Program-made: the position numbers and the translations under genes
Notes under the pieces: model-generated
What the model was told of the DNA's origin: nothing
What the model saw: only the letters and a program-made list of their open reading frames with translations
Databases searched by the model: none
Assembly: GCF_024124825.1 (NCBI RefSeq)
Contig: NZ_JAMXSS010000002.1
Coordinates: 3,348,001-3,412,000, forward strand
DNA from: Arthrobacter sp. H16F315
Lineage (GTDB): Bacteria; Actinomycetota; Actinomycetes; Actinomycetales; Micrococcaceae
Length of the DNA stretch: 64,000 nt
Direction: 5' to 3'
Shown: positions 38,843-48,298 of the stretch, one piece after another
How positions within the stretch are numbered: position 1 is the stretch's first letter
Layout: every line of letters starts with the position of its first letter

Positions 38843-41824
38843 CTACCGTCCGGTGAGCGACCAGGCGTCCTCGGAACCGCCGTCGTCCTCGGTCGGGCCA
38901 CCACCGGAGCCACCGTCGGCGCCGTCGTAGTACTCCGTGGCCGGCGTACGACGGTCCAGGTCGGCGGCGACGAGGTCCTCCGCGTAGCCGCCCTGGGCGA
39001 TGTTCGCGTTGGCGTTCTCGCTCAGCGCTGCGGTCTGCGAATCGGCCGTGGCCGGCACCTCCATGCCCTTCATGGCAGCCAGGACAGTGGCGAGGTCATC
39101 GGGCTTGACCAGGACGTCGCGGGCCTTGGAACCCTCGGAGGGGCCCACCACACCGCGGGATTCGAGCAGGTCCATCAGCCGGCCGGCCTTCGCGAAGCCG
39201 ACGCGCAGCTTGCGCTGCAGCATCGAGGTGGAACCGAACTGGGTAGTGACCACCAGCTCGGTGGCCTGCAGCAGCACCTCAAGGTCGTCCCCGATGTCGT
39301 CGTCGATCTGTTTCTTCGGCGCTTCCGGGGCCACGTCATCTCGGTATACGGCCTTGAGCTGGCCCTTGACGTGCTCGACCACCTTGTGGATTTCGGACTC
39401 GGTGACCCAGGCACCCTGGACACGCATGGCCTTGGACGCACCCATCGGCAGGAACAGGGCGTCGCCCTGGCCGATCAGTTTCTCGGCGCCCGGCTGGTCC
39501 AGCACCACCCGGGAATCGGTGACCGAGGACGTGGCAAATGCCATCCGGGACGGCACATTGGCCTTGATCAGGCCGGTGACGACGTCCACGGAGGGCCGCT
39601 GGGTGGCGAGCACCAAGTGGATGCCGGCAGCACGGGCCAGCTGGGTGATGCGGACAATCGAATCCTCGACGTCGCGCGGGGCGACCATCATCAGGTCGGC
39701 GAGCTCGTCCACGATGATCAACAGGTAGGGGTAGGGCCGGATGACCCGTTTGGAGCCCTCGGGCGGGTGGACTTTCCCCGCACGGACGGCCTTGTTGAAA
39801 TCGTCGATGTGTTTGAAGCCGTAGTTGGCGAGGTCGTCGTAGCGGGCGTCCATTTCGCGGACCACCCACTGCAGGGCCTCGGCGGCCTTTTTGGGGTTGG
39901 TGATGATTGGAGTGATGAGGTGCGGGACACCTTCGTAGGCGGTGAGCTCCACCCGTTTGGGGTCCACCATAACCATCCGGACTTCGTCGGGCGTGGCACG
40001 CATCAGGATGGAGGTGATCATCGAGTTCACAAACGAGGACTTGCCGGCACCGGTGGCCCCGGCGACCAGCAGGTGCGGCATCTTGGCAAGGTTGGCCACA
40101 ACGTAGCCGCCCTCGACGTCCTTGCCGACTCCCATGACCATCGGGTGCTCCGTGCGCCGCGCGTTTTGGCTGCGGAGCACGTCACCGAGGGACACCGTCT
40201 CGCGGTCCGTGTTGGGGATCTCAATGCCGATCGCCGACTTGCCCGGGATGGGGCTCAGGATGCGCACATCGGAGCTCGCAACGGCGTAGGAGATGTTTTT
40301 GGAGAGCGCCGTGACGCGCTCCACTTTGGTGCCCGGGGACAGTTCAATCTCGTAGCGGGTTACCGTGGGGCCGCGGCTGAAGCCGGTGACCTGGGCGTCC
40401 ACGTTGAACTGGTTCAGGGTTTCCGTCAACGAAGCGACAATCGCGTCGTTGGCTTCCGTGCGCTCCTTCGGGATGGAGCCGGGGGTCAGGACGTCCGACG
40501 GCGGCAGCGTGTACGTAACGTCGCCGGCAAGCGACAGCTGCTCCGTACGCTGCGGGATGGGGGTGGGCAGCGGTGCCAGGGCCACCGGATTCGCGGGGAC
40601 CTTTGATGCGGCGCCCAAGGCTGCGGCGCCGGGGGCCGGGGCTGCGGGATTCAGCGATCCTGCGGCGACCATCCCCGGCGTGACCAGCGGGATCGCCTCG
40701 GTGGCGTTTTCCCCCGCCGCTCCTGCAACAGTGGCCGGGGCGCTCCCCAAACCCTGGGCTGCCTTGATCTTTTCGATGGCAAGCTCCGCCTGCGTGGGGC
40801 GGCGCACCCCGGGGGCGACGGATTTGGAGCCCTTCGCGGCCCGGGCGGCTTCGGCTTCCTCGTCCGCCACGAGTGCCCGCTCGAACGCTTCGTCGCCGAC
40901 GTAGCCTTCGAGCCCGGACTCGTCGTCGTGGTCCTTGCCGAAAAGACGGCGGCGCTTCTTTTTCGGCGGCGCCGGGGCGCTGTTTTCGTCCAGGTAGCTG
41001 CGGTCGTGGCGGCCGCCGGTGCTGTCGCCGCCGGTGTTGCCGTCGTCGGTGTACTGATCTTGCAGGTCGATGCCCATAAGGTGCTCGTACGCGGCGTGCA
41101 ACCGGCCCGGAATGGCGCCGAACGGCGTGGCGGTGACAATCAGCAGGGACGTAAAAGCAAGCACGCTGTAGACGGCCAGCGGAACGGCGGGGTGGATGGC
41201 GGCAAGCGGGGCCGCGGCAAGGTAGCCGAGCATTCCGCCGGCTCGGCGCAGTCCGTCGAAGCCTTCAGCAACGGTAGGCTGCCCGCCAATGACGTGGGCC
41301 AGGCCGGAACCGGCGAAGGCCATGATCAGGAAACCGATCCCGATCCGGTTGTTGCCGCGGCCGTCGACGGGCTGGCGGAACAGCCGAAAGGCGCAGACCA
41401 CAAGCATCAGCGGCAGCAGCAGCGACATCCAGCCGAAGGTGCCGTTGACGATTCCGTACACCATGTCCGGGAACCAGCCCTGAAAACCCCACCAGGCAAA
41501 GGTGGCGACGAAGACCCCGAGTGCGAGGTTGAACAGGGCTGCGCCATCGCGGCGGTCCCCGGGGTCGAGGTCGCTGACGTCGTAGCCGATCCGGCGGATA
41601 CCCGCTCCCACAACGTGGGCAACACCCAGCCAGGCGCCGGCCGCAACCCGGACCGGCCAGGGCTGTTTGGGTTCGACGACGGCCAGCTGGCGGGTGCGCG
41701 AGGCGCCAGTTGAACCGGAGGGCTTGCTGGTTTTGGACGCAGCCGAACCGGAGCCCCGGGTCGAAGAGCTGCCTGATTTACCGCTGGGGTTTCCTCTAGG
41801 CGCGGAGGAAGTACGTGTCGCCAT
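38843..41824 (-). CDS. ftsK: DNA translocase FtsK
   Basis: Septal DNA pump of 993 residues that clears chromosomes during division. A Ser/Gly/Lys-rich N-terminus (1-45) is followed by four to five membrane helices (about 90-240), a linker (about 260-450), and the motor: Walker A VAGATGAGKSSFVN at about 590, Walker B LLIIVDELADLMMV, and the C-terminal gamma winged helix (SMLQRKLRVGFAKAGRLMDL), which reads KOPS sites. The ATG at 41824 was chosen as the start (MATRTSSAPRGN). Neighbours pgsA downstream and rnj upstream are usual in Micrococcaceae. Confidence 0.96.
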   Translation of the reverse strand: MATRTSSAPRGNPSGKSGSSSTRGSGSAASKTSKPSGSTGASRTRQLAVVEPKQPWPVRVAAGAWLGVAHVVGAGIRRIGYDVSDLDPGDRRDGAALFNLALGVFVATFAWWGFQGWFPDMVYGIVNGTFGWMSLLLPLMLVVCAFRLFRQPVDGRGNNRIGIGFLIMAFAGSGLAHVIGGQPTVAEGFDGLRRAGGMLGYLAAAPLAAIHPAVPLAVYSVLAFTSLLIVTATPFGAIPGRLHAAYEHLMGIDLQDQYTDDGNTGGDSTGGRHDRSYLDENSAPAPPKKKRRRLFGKDHDDESGLEGYVGDEAFERALVADEEAEAARAAKGSKSVAPGVRRPTQAELAIEKIKAAQGLGSAPATVAGAAGENATEAIPLVTPGMVAAGSLNPAAPAPGAAALGAASKVPANPVALAPLPTPIPQRTEQLSLAGDVTYTLPPSDVLTPGSIPKERTEANDAIVASLTETLNQFNVDAQVTGFSRGPTVTRYEIELSPGTKVERVTALSKNISYAVASSDVRILSPIPGKSAIGIEIPNTDRETVSLGDVLRSQNARRTEHPMVMGVGKDVEGGYVVANLAKMPHLLVAGATGAGKSSFVNSMITSILMRATPDEVRMVMVDPKRVELTAYEGVPHLITPIITNPKKAAEALQWVVREMDARYDDLANYGFKHIDDFNKAVRAGKVHPPEGSKRVIRPYPYLLIIVDELADLMMVAPRDVEDSIVRITQLARAAGIHLVLATQRPSVDVVTGLIKANVPSRMAFATSSVTDSRVVLDQPGAEKLIGQGDALFLPMGASKAMRVQGAWVTESEIHKVVEHVKGQLKAVYRDDVAPEAPKKQIDDDIGDDLEVLLQATELVVTTQFGSTSMLQRKLRVGFAKAGRLMDLLESRGVVGPSEGSKARDVLVKPDDLATVLAAMKGMEVPATADSQTAALSENANANIAQGGYAEDLVAADLDRRTPATEYYDGADGGSGGGPTEDDGGSEDAWSLTGR

Positions 41825-41981
41825 ACCCGTTACGGTACCCGACTTCGGGCCGAAAACCGCGGATTTCCGGGCCTTCAAGGGGTCCATGTTGCCGGCCGGA
41901 AACGCACAACGGCCCTCCCGGTCCGCCGCAAGCGCTAGCCAGCGGCAGGCCGGGAAGGCCGTCGTTAGGTAATTCCGGCGC

Positions 41982-43673
41982 TTAGGCCTCCAGGACCACC
42001 GGGATGATCAGGGGCTTGCGGCGCAGCTTGCGGTTGACCCAGGTGCCAACCACGCGGCGGACGACCTGCTGCAGCTGGTGCGTGGTGTGGTCCGAGCGGT
42101 TGAGCACGGCTTCTTCCAAGGCGGCGTTGATCTTGGGGATGATCTCGTCAAAGACCGAGTCGTCCTCGGCCACGCCGCGGGCGTGGATCTCGGGTCCGGA
42201 GACGACCTTTCCGGTGGCGCGGTGGATCACGGTGATGATGGAAATAAATCCTTCATCGCCGAGTGTCTGACGGTCCTTGAGGTCAGATTCCGTGACTTCC
42301 CCGACGCTGGAGCCGTCGACGTAGACGAAGCCGACTTCGACCTGGCCGACGATGTCGGCCTGGTGGTCGCGGAGATCGATGACCGTTCCGTTGTCCGCGA
42401 GAAGGATGCTCTCTTCCGGGACACCGGAGTCCAGGGCAATCTTGCCGTTGGCGATCAGGTGCCGGGTCTCACCGTGCACCGGCATCGCGTTGAGCGGCTC
42501 GAGGATGTTGTAGCAGTACAGCAGCTCGCCGGCCGCGGCGTGGCCGGAGACGTGCACCTTGGCGTTGCCCTTGTGGATAACGTCGGCGCCGAGCTTCAGC
42601 AGGCCGTTGATGATGCGGAAGACGGCGTTCTCGTTGCCCGGGATGAGGCTGGAGGCGAGGATGACCGTATCGCCCTGGCCGACGACGACGCGGTGGTCAC
42701 CGTTGGCCATGCGGGACAGGGCCGCCATCGGCTCGCCCTGGGAACCGGTGGACATCAGCACCACACGGTTGTCCGGCAGGTTGTCGATGTTCTTGATGTC
42801 GACGAGGATGCCCGGCGGCACGTCGAGGTAGCCGAGCTTCTCGGCGATGGCCATGTTGCGGACCATGGAGCGGCCGACGAAGGCAACCTTGCGGTTGTGG
42901 TTGGCGGCGGCGTCCAGGACCTGCTGGACGCGGTGCACATGCGAGGAGAACGACGCGACAATCAGGCGCTTGGACGCCTGGCCGAAGAGCCGGTCCAGGG
43001 TCGGGCCGATTTCCTTTTCGGCGGTGGTGAAGCCGGGCACGTCGGCATTGGTGGAGTCCGACATAAACAGGTCCACGCCTTCTTCGCCCAGTTTGGCGAA
43101 GTGGCGGAGATCGGTGATGCGGCCGTCCAGCGGCAGCTGGTCCATCTTGAAGTCGCCGGTGTGCAGCACGGTTCCGCCGGGCGTGCGCAGGAACACGGCA
43201 AGGGCGTCAGGGATCGAGTGGTTGACGGCCACGAACTCACATTCGAACGGCCCGAATTTCTGGACCTGGCCCTCGACGACGGTCTGGGTGACCGGCTTGA
43301 TCCGGTGCTCCTGCAGCTTCGCCTCGATGAGCGCCAGGGTCAGCTGGGATCCCACCAGGGGAATGTCTGCCCGCAGCCGCAGCAGGTAGGGAACAGCGCC
43401 AATGTGGTCCTCGTGGCCGTGGGTCAGGACGACGGCAACGATGTCATCGACGCGGTTCCGGATGTAGGAGAAATCGGGCAGGATCAGGTCCACGCCGGGC
43501 TGGGTTTCCTCAGGGAAGAGGACGCCGCAGTCGACAATCAGCAGCTTGCCGTCGATTTCGAAGACGGTCATGTTGCGGCCAATCTCCCCGAGGCCGCCGA
43601 GCGGAACGATCCGCAGGGTGTCCTTGAGCAGTTTCGGCGGCGTAACAAGGCCGGGAAGGGCGGTTTGGGTCAT
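41982..43673 (-). CDS. rnj: Ribonuclease J
   Basis: Beta-CASP metallo-beta-lactamase ribonuclease of 563 residues, with endo- and 5'-exonuclease activity in mRNA decay and rRNA maturation. The zinc motif HGHEDH is at 85-90, with further ligands in DAVFLRTPGGTVLHTGDFKMD (read as TVLHTGDFKMD) and VHVSGHAAAGELLY. The C-terminal domain (residues about 460-563) mediates oligomerisation. Start ATG at 43673. It is directly downstream of dapA, 61 bases away, an arrangement common in actinobacteria. Confidence 0.96.
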   Translation of the reverse strand: MTQTALPGLVTPPKLLKDTLRIVPLGGLGEIGRNMTVFEIDGKLLIVDCGVLFPEETQPGVDLILPDFSYIRNRVDDIVAVVLTHGHEDHIGAVPYLLRLRADIPLVGSQLTLALIEAKLQEHRIKPVTQTVVEGQVQKFGPFECEFVAVNHSIPDALAVFLRTPGGTVLHTGDFKMDQLPLDGRITDLRHFAKLGEEGVDLFMSDSTNADVPGFTTAEKEIGPTLDRLFGQASKRLIVASFSSHVHRVQQVLDAAANHNRKVAFVGRSMVRNMAIAEKLGYLDVPPGILVDIKNIDNLPDNRVVLMSTGSQGEPMAALSRMANGDHRVVVGQGDTVILASSLIPGNENAVFRIINGLLKLGADVIHKGNAKVHVSGHAAAGELLYCYNILEPLNAMPVHGETRHLIANGKIALDSGVPEESILLADNGTVIDLRDHQADIVGQVEVGFVYVDGSSVGEVTESDLKDRQTLGDEGFISIITVIHRATGKVVSGPEIHARGVAEDDSVFDEIIPKINAALEEAVLNRSDHTTHQLQQVVRRVVGTWVNRKLRRKPLIIPVVLEA

Positions 43674-43734
43674 AATGCACTACTTTCCAGGCGGTTACCG
43701 GCATGGTCTTTACTTATCAGAAACAAACACCTGA

Positions 43735-44643
43735 TCAGGAAAAGAGCATTCCGGCTTCCGCCAAGTCCTCGCGGATGGATTCGATCTCAGCTTCGTCCGG
43801 CTCCACGAGGGGCAAACGGACAACCGAGTTGGGCAGGACTCCCTGCCACTTAAGAACTTGCTTCGCAGCAACAGCACCCTGGATATGGGTCATCACTGCA
43901 CGGACCACAGGGTCCAGTTCGAAATGTATGGTGCGGGCGGCGGCGAAGTCGCCCGCAAGTGCGGCATCGATCATGGCGCGGAACTGCCGCGTTGCGACGT
44001 GCGCGGTGACACTGACGAGTCCGGCAGCTCCGGCTGCCATCCAGGGCAGCGTGAGCCCGTCATCGCCGGAATAGACGTCAAGGTCGGTGTTCGCGAGGAC
44101 CCGGGTGACGGCGGCAAAGTCGGCCTTGGCGTCCTTGAGCGCAACGATGTTGGGGTGGTCCGCGAGCCGGATCATGGTTTCCGGAAGGATTGGGACGCAC
44201 GCGCGGCCCGGGATGTCATAGACCATCACCGGAAGATCGGCGGCGTTGGCGACGGCTTCGATGTGGGCCTGGATGCCGGCCTGGCTTGGCTTGTTGTAGT
44301 ACGGGGTGACGATCAGCTGGCCGTGGGCTCCGGCCTTGGCGGCGCGCTTGGCCATCTCGATCGAATGCGAGGTGTGGTTGGTGCCGGTTCCGGCGATGAC
44401 CTTGGCGCGGTCCCCTACGGCCTCGACGATAACCCGGAAGAGCTTTTCCTTCTCGTCGTCTTCCAGTGTCGAGGTCTCCCCCGTTGTGCCGGAGATGACC
44501 AGCGCATCGTGGCCGTCATCGACGAGCTTGTTGGCCAGTTCCGCATTCAGCTCGTAGTCGACCTCGCCGGCGGAAGTGAAAGGCGTGACCATGGCGGTTA
44601 CGAGGGATCCGAACATACGAGAACGAGCGCGAGAGTCAGCCAT
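43735..44643 (-). CDS. dapA: 4-hydroxy-tetrahydrodipicolinate synthase
   Basis: Schiff-base aldolase of 302 residues, condensing pyruvate with aspartate semialdehyde in lysine/DAP synthesis. Seen: LVTAMVTPFTSAGEVDYE, VISGTTGETSTLEDDEK, VTPYYNKPSQAGI (catalytic Tyr) and NIVALKDAKAD with the Schiff-base lysine. Upstream of rnj in a likely two-gene unit; dapB is 2.4 kb away in the same direction with three unrelated genes between them. Confidence 0.97.
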   Translation of the reverse strand: MADSRARSRMFGSLVTAMVTPFTSAGEVDYELNAELANKLVDDGHDALVISGTTGETSTLEDDEKEKLFRVIVEAVGDRAKVIAGTGTNHTSHSIEMAKRAAKAGAHGQLIVTPYYNKPSQAGIQAHIEAVANAADLPVMVYDIPGRACVPILPETMIRLADHPNIVALKDAKADFAAVTRVLANTDLDVYSGDDGLTLPWMAAGAAGLVSVTAHVATRQFRAMIDAALAGDFAAARTIHFELDPVVRAVMTHIQGAVAAKQVLKWQGVLPNSVVRLPLVEPDEAEIESIREDLAEAGMLFS

Positions 44644-44769
44644 ACGAAAAACGTTACCCTGTCCCCGGCATGATATGACAATGGCCGCGACGTGATGAAG
44701 ATCAAAGCCGGCCCCAAAACCGGTGCGGGAACCGGCCGGAGACGCCGCGGCTGCGGCGGCAAAGGACTC

Positions 44770-45141
44770 TCAGGCGGCCGTGCCAGCACCGCCCGGCGGG
44801 GTGGCGCAGTAGCGCCCGACCGCACTTTCCCGCAGGGACTCGGCCCACACCGCGAGGCGCTGGGCCGCCCGGACATAGTGGAATAGCTCCGCCGGGGTGA
44901 GGGATTCGAGGTCGGTCTCGGCCAGCCGGCGGGCTAGTTCCGCCCCCGGGGCCTGCGCGGCGAGGGCGGTGCCTTCCCGGTGCCACTGGACATCCTCTGC
45001 CGATTCGCCGGCGATCAATTGCCGGAAGAGGAAATCCACGACGCCGGGACTCATCGCTTTGAGGACCCCGGACGCCGCGTCCGGGCCGCACTGACCTGCT
45101 CGGGTGGATCCCGGGGCTGCGGACTCTGGAGTGTTGTTCAT
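44770..45141 (-). CDS. Small protein resembling the start of DUF222/HNH proteins
   Basis: A 123-residue protein. Its central part (GVVDFLFRQLIAGESAEDVQ, then LTPAELFHYVRAAQRLAVWA) resembles the N-terminal segment of DUF222 proteins, which normally continue for 300-400 more residues and end in an HNH nuclease. Here the frame ends in a Gly/Pro/Ala stretch and no HNH part follows before dapA. It may be a remnant or a separate small protein. A LexA box lies 13 bases before the ATG, as is reported for many DUF222 genes. The family call is tentative. Confidence 0.5.
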   Translation of the reverse strand: MNNTPESAAPGSTRAGQCGPDAASGVLKAMSPGVVDFLFRQLIAGESAEDVQWHREGTALAAQAPGAELARRLAETDLESLTPAELFHYVRAAQRLAVWAESLRESAVGRYCATPPGGAGTAA

Positions 45142-45154
45142 GCCCCCATGCTAT

Positions 45155-45170
45155 TCGAACATATATTCGA
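45155..45170. promoter_or_regulatory. Candidate LexA (SOS) box between the DUF222-like and acyltransferase-like genes
   Basis: TCGAACATATATTCGA: one mismatch from TCGAAC-N4-GTTCGA and nearly palindromic. It is 13 bases from the DUF222-like ATG (45141) and 68 from the other start (45239). Confidence 0.78.
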
Positions 45171-45238
45171 ATTCAAGGGCTCCCCGGCCGCGCGGCTTTT
45201 CGACCGGCCCCGCACCGGCAGTATGAGACGATCAAAGC

Positions 45239-46510
45239 ATGACGCCGCGCGGAATGGCTTCCACACCCGGGACGGCACGTGGCAGGGGCAGGGGCAGGAA
45301 CAGTTCCAGGGGTGCCGGCGGTAATTCCGGAACCCGCCTCTCAGGCATTGATGCCGCCCGCGGACTGGCTCTCCTGGGCATGATGGCCACCCACATTCTT
45401 CCCATCTTCGAAGCCGATGCCCAACTCACACCCACCTGGGTGGGCTTGGTGTTTTCCGGGCGCGCCTCTGCCCTGTTCGCGGTCCTCGCGGGGATCGGGC
45501 TCGCCCTCTCAACCGGTAAACAGCATCCCTTCCAGGGTCCGCAACTGTCGGCGGCTCGGCGGGGAATCGCCCTGCGCGCCTTGGTGGTCGCCGCCGTCGG
45601 GCTCTCCATCGGCGGACTGGAGGTTAATATTGCCATCATCCTGGTCCACTACGCCGTGCTGTTCCTGTGCGTGCTGCCGTTCCTCGGCCTGGACGTCAGA
45701 CGCCTGCTGGTTCTTGCCGCCGGCTGGGTGCTCGTGACCCCGGCGCTCGCTTTCCTGTTGCGGCCGTGGCTGCTCACCGCGACGCCTCGGCTGCAGCTGG
45801 GCCACAACCCGGAGTGGGGGGACTTATCCACCCCCGCCGTACTGTTGGGGGACCTTTTTTTCACCGGCTATTATCCGGTGCTGCAGTGGATCACCTACCT
45901 GCTGATCGGACTCGCGATCGGCCGCCTGGCGCTGACCACGGCGTTGGTCCCAGTCCTGCTGCTGGCAGCCGGAACCCTGGTGGCGGTCGCAGCCAAGTGG
46001 CTCGGCGTGGTGCTGATGGAGGACTGGGGCGGCCGGGCGGCTCTGCAGGCGTCCCTGCTGAATCCCTCCTATCCGCTGGAGAGCCTCCTGCAGGTCAACC
46101 TGGCCGGCGTGGATCAAACCGGCTCCGCCTGGTGGCTCGCCTCCAGCGCACCCCATTCGGGCAGCACCCTGGATCTCCTGCACACCTCGGGGGTGGCGGC
46201 CGCCGTCGTCGGAGTCTGCCTGTTGCTAGGCCGGCTGGTCGTGCGCACCGGGGCGGATCTGCTGCTTGCGTTGCGGGGTGCCGGTGCAATGACGCTGAGT
46301 CTCTACACGGCCCACCTGTGCGTGATGGCCGCGTTGTACGGCCAGACCCTACCGGCGGGGTGGACGGTCGAGGGTGTGTACTGGGCGCAGGCCGGGGCGG
46401 CCCTGGTTATTGGCGGAATCGTCGCGGCCCTGGCATGGCGGGGTCCGCTGGAGTGGGTGGCTCATGCCGCCAACCAGCTCGGCCGCTTCCAGCCGGCCCG
46501 CCTCCGCTGA
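45239..46510 (+). CDS. DUF1624/HGSNAT-like multi-helix membrane protein
   Basis: A 423-residue membrane protein with ten or so helices. The N-terminal motif GIDAARGLALLGMMATHILP is typical of the heparan-alpha-glucosaminide N-acetyltransferase-like (DUF1624) and DUF418 families, which move acyl groups across membranes in eukaryotes; bacterial members are uncharacterised. The first 30 residues are Arg/Gly/Ser-rich and cytosolic. The start ATG at 45239 has no strong ribosome-binding site; an internal ATG six codons later is possible. It converges with the gene at 46518. Confidence 0.8.
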   Translation: MTPRGMASTPGTARGRGRGRNSSRGAGGNSGTRLSGIDAARGLALLGMMATHILPIFEADAQLTPTWVGLVFSGRASALFAVLAGIGLALSTGKQHPFQGPQLSAARRGIALRALVVAAVGLSIGGLEVNIAIILVHYAVLFLCVLPFLGLDVRRLLVLAAGWVLVTPALAFLLRPWLLTATPRLQLGHNPEWGDLSTPAVLLGDLFFTGYYPVLQWITYLLIGLAIGRLALTTALVPVLLLAAGTLVAVAAKWLGVVLMEDWGGRAALQASLLNPSYPLESLLQVNLAGVDQTGSAWWLASSAPHSGSTLDLLHTSGVAAAVVGVCLLLGRLVVRTGADLLLALRGAGAMTLSLYTAHLCVMAALYGQTLPAGWTVEGVYWAQAGAALVIGGIVAALAWRGPLEWVAHAANQLGRFQPARLR

Positions 46511-46517
46511 CCGGGCC

Positions 46518-47015
46518 TCAGGCCCTGCCGTTGCCGTTGCCGTTGTTGCCGCCGCGATACAGCCGGACAGCGTCGCGCATCGAGGAGCGCGCCCGTTTCC
46601 GGTCTCCCGCGGCGTCATAGGCGCAACTGAGCCGGAACCAGGAGCGCCAGTCTGCCGGCGCAGCCTCGGTTTCGGCGCGGTACCTTTCGAATTCACGGTC
46701 CGCCGCATCGCGGATGATCCGCCCCGCCGGGGTGCGTGGCAGGTTGTCTTCCGGCAGGCCGCCCTCGGCCTCGAGGATTTTCGCCAACCGTTCGGTCCGG
46801 GCGCCGAAGAGCAGCTCCCGGGCAAGGGCCCAGGCTCCGATAACCGGCAGGACCAGGTAGGCCACCCCAATCGCCTTGGCCATCGGGTTGGCATCCGTCA
46901 TCAGCAACACCGAGCGCTGGAAGGACACCACCAGGTAGAAGACCAGCAGGAGCGTCACGGCACCCACCCAGATCTTGGTGCGGTTGGCTTTGACGAGCGT
47001 GAGGACATTGGCCAT
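46518..47015 (-). CDS. Membrane-anchored hypothetical protein with possible TPR segment
   Basis: A 165-residue protein with two membrane helices (about 17-34 and 45-68) and a cytosolic C-terminal part. The segment ADWRSWFRLSCAYDAAGDRK resembles a tetratricopeptide repeat. The tail is Gly/Asn-rich (GGNNGNGNGRA). I cannot name a family. It starts five bases after the dapB stop and so is co-transcribed with dapB. Confidence 0.75.
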   Translation of the reverse strand: MANVLTLVKANRTKIWVGAVTLLLVFYLVVSFQRSVLLMTDANPMAKAIGVAYLVLPVIGAWALARELLFGARTERLAKILEAEGGLPEDNLPRTPAGRIIRDAADREFERYRAETEAAPADWRSWFRLSCAYDAAGDRKRARSSMRDAVRLYRGGNNGNGNGRA

Positions 47016-47020
47016 AGCGC

Positions 47021-47779
47021 TCAGAGCCCCAGGTCCAGGTAGCCGTCGAGGCCCACGGTGAGGCCAGGATTCGCGGCAACGCTGCGCACACCCAGCAGCA
47101 CACCGGGCATAAAAGAGGACCGGTCGAAGGAATCGTGCCGGAAGGTCAGCTGCTCACCCGGCCCGCCCAGCAGGACTTCCTGATGCGCCACGAGGCCCCG
47201 GAGCCGGACACTGTGGACGCGGACTCCGTCGACGTCGCAGCCGCGCGCGCCGGGCAGGCCGGTGGTGGTGGCGTCGGGGCTGGCAGGCAGGCCTGCGGCT
47301 GCACGCTCGGCGGAGATCAGCTGCGCGGTGCGCACGGCGGTTCCGGACGGGGCATCCACCTTGTCCGGGTGGTGCAGTTCGACGATTTCGACGGATTCGA
47401 AGTAGCGCGAGGCCTTGGCCGCAAACGCGGAGGCGAGGACCGAGCCGAGCGCGAAGTTCGGTGCCATCAGGACCCCGACACCGGACCGGCCGGCGAGGAG
47501 CTGCTCGAGCCGGGCCAGTCGCGCCGCGTCCCAGCCGGTTGTCCCCACCACGGCGTGGATGCCGTGTTCGACGGCGTAGGTGACGTTCGCTTCCGTGCTT
47601 GCGGGGACCGTCAGGTCCACCACGATCCGGGCTCCGGCGTCGCTGAGGGTCTCCAGGGGATCGTTCCGGCCCAGCGCGGCGACAAGCTTCAGGTCCGCGG
47701 CGGCCTCGATGGCCCGCACCGCCTCGGCGCCCATGCGCCCGTTCGCGCCCAGCACGGCGACTGCGAGTTGTTCGGTCAT
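47021..47779 (-). CDS. dapB: 4-hydroxy-tetrahydrodipicolinate reductase
   Basis: NAD(P)H-dependent reductase of 252 residues, the step after DapA. The nucleotide loop is VAVLGANGRMGAEAVRAI, and the substrate-binding region has VEIVELHHPDKVDAPSGTA. Length is typical of the actinobacterial form (about 245-250), which lacks part of the E. coli protein. It lies 30 bases after the moaE stop in the same direction and may be read from the Moco genes. Confidence 0.97.
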   Translation of the reverse strand: MTEQLAVAVLGANGRMGAEAVRAIEAAADLKLVAALGRNDPLETLSDAGARIVVDLTVPASTEANVTYAVEHGIHAVVGTTGWDAARLARLEQLLAGRSGVGVLMAPNFALGSVLASAFAAKASRYFESVEIVELHHPDKVDAPSGTAVRTAQLISAERAAAGLPASPDATTTGLPGARGCDVDGVRVHSVRLRGLVAHQEVLLGGPGEQLTFRHDSFDRSSFMPGVLLGVRSVAANPGLTVGLDGYLDLGL

Positions 47780-47809
47780 GCCATCAACCCTACCGCCGGG
47801 CAGCGGGGC

Positions 47810-48298
47810 CTATTCCCCGGCGCCGACCCACTCGACCGTGCCGTCGGCAAAGAACTGTTCCTTCCAGATCGGGACCTGGGCCTTGATCCGGTCCACAAGT
47901 TCCGAGCAGACCGCGAAAGCCTGGCCGCGGTGCGCGGCAGCGACGGCACAGACCAGCGCGGGGTCGCCGATCTCCAACATCCCGATCCGATGTGCCGCCC
48001 AGATCCGGACAGGATTGGCAGGCACGTCCGCGGAACTGCCGGGATGTCCGGCGGCCGACTGTTCGGCGACAAGCGCGGCAACGACGTCGGCCATCACCTG
48101 GTGCGCTGTCGGGTGGGCGCTGTAGCTCAGGCGCTGGACGGGTTTGCCGCCGTCGTGGTTCCTGACCACGCCACTGAAGCTGACCACTGCACCTGCGGTG
48201 TCGGACTCGACTGCGGCGATGGCCTGGTCCACCGAGATGGCGTCGGCGCTAAGCACCGCGTTGATGACTTCGAAACGTGGCTCAGTGCCCATGGCCAC
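47810..48298 (-). CDS. moaE: Molybdopterin synthase catalytic subunit MoaE
   Basis: 162 residues. MoaE with thiocarboxylated MoaD inserts the two dithiolene sulfurs into cPMP. Landmarks: GAVVSFSGVVRNHDGGKPVQ, RIWAAHRIGMLEIGDPALVC and the lysine-bearing RIKAQVPIWKEQFFADG. It overlaps the mog gene by 17 bases, so these are coupled. Its MoaD partner is encoded at 53597 on the other strand. Confidence 0.96.
   Translation of the reverse strand: MAMGTEPRFEVINAVLSADAISVDQAIAAVESDTAGAVVSFSGVVRNHDGGKPVQRLSYSAHPTAHQVMADVVAALVAEQSAAGHPGSSADVPANPVRIWAAHRIGMLEIGDPALVCAVAAAHRGQAFAVCSELVDRIKAQVPIWKEQFFADGTVEWVGAGE

Noticed and set aside
38216..43853. Long plus-strand open frames opposite ftsK and rnj (up to 796 codons)
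   Set aside because: They mirror GC-rich genes on the minus strand, are Arg/His/Gly/Asp/Val-rich and match no domain; ftsK and rnj are certain on the other strand.
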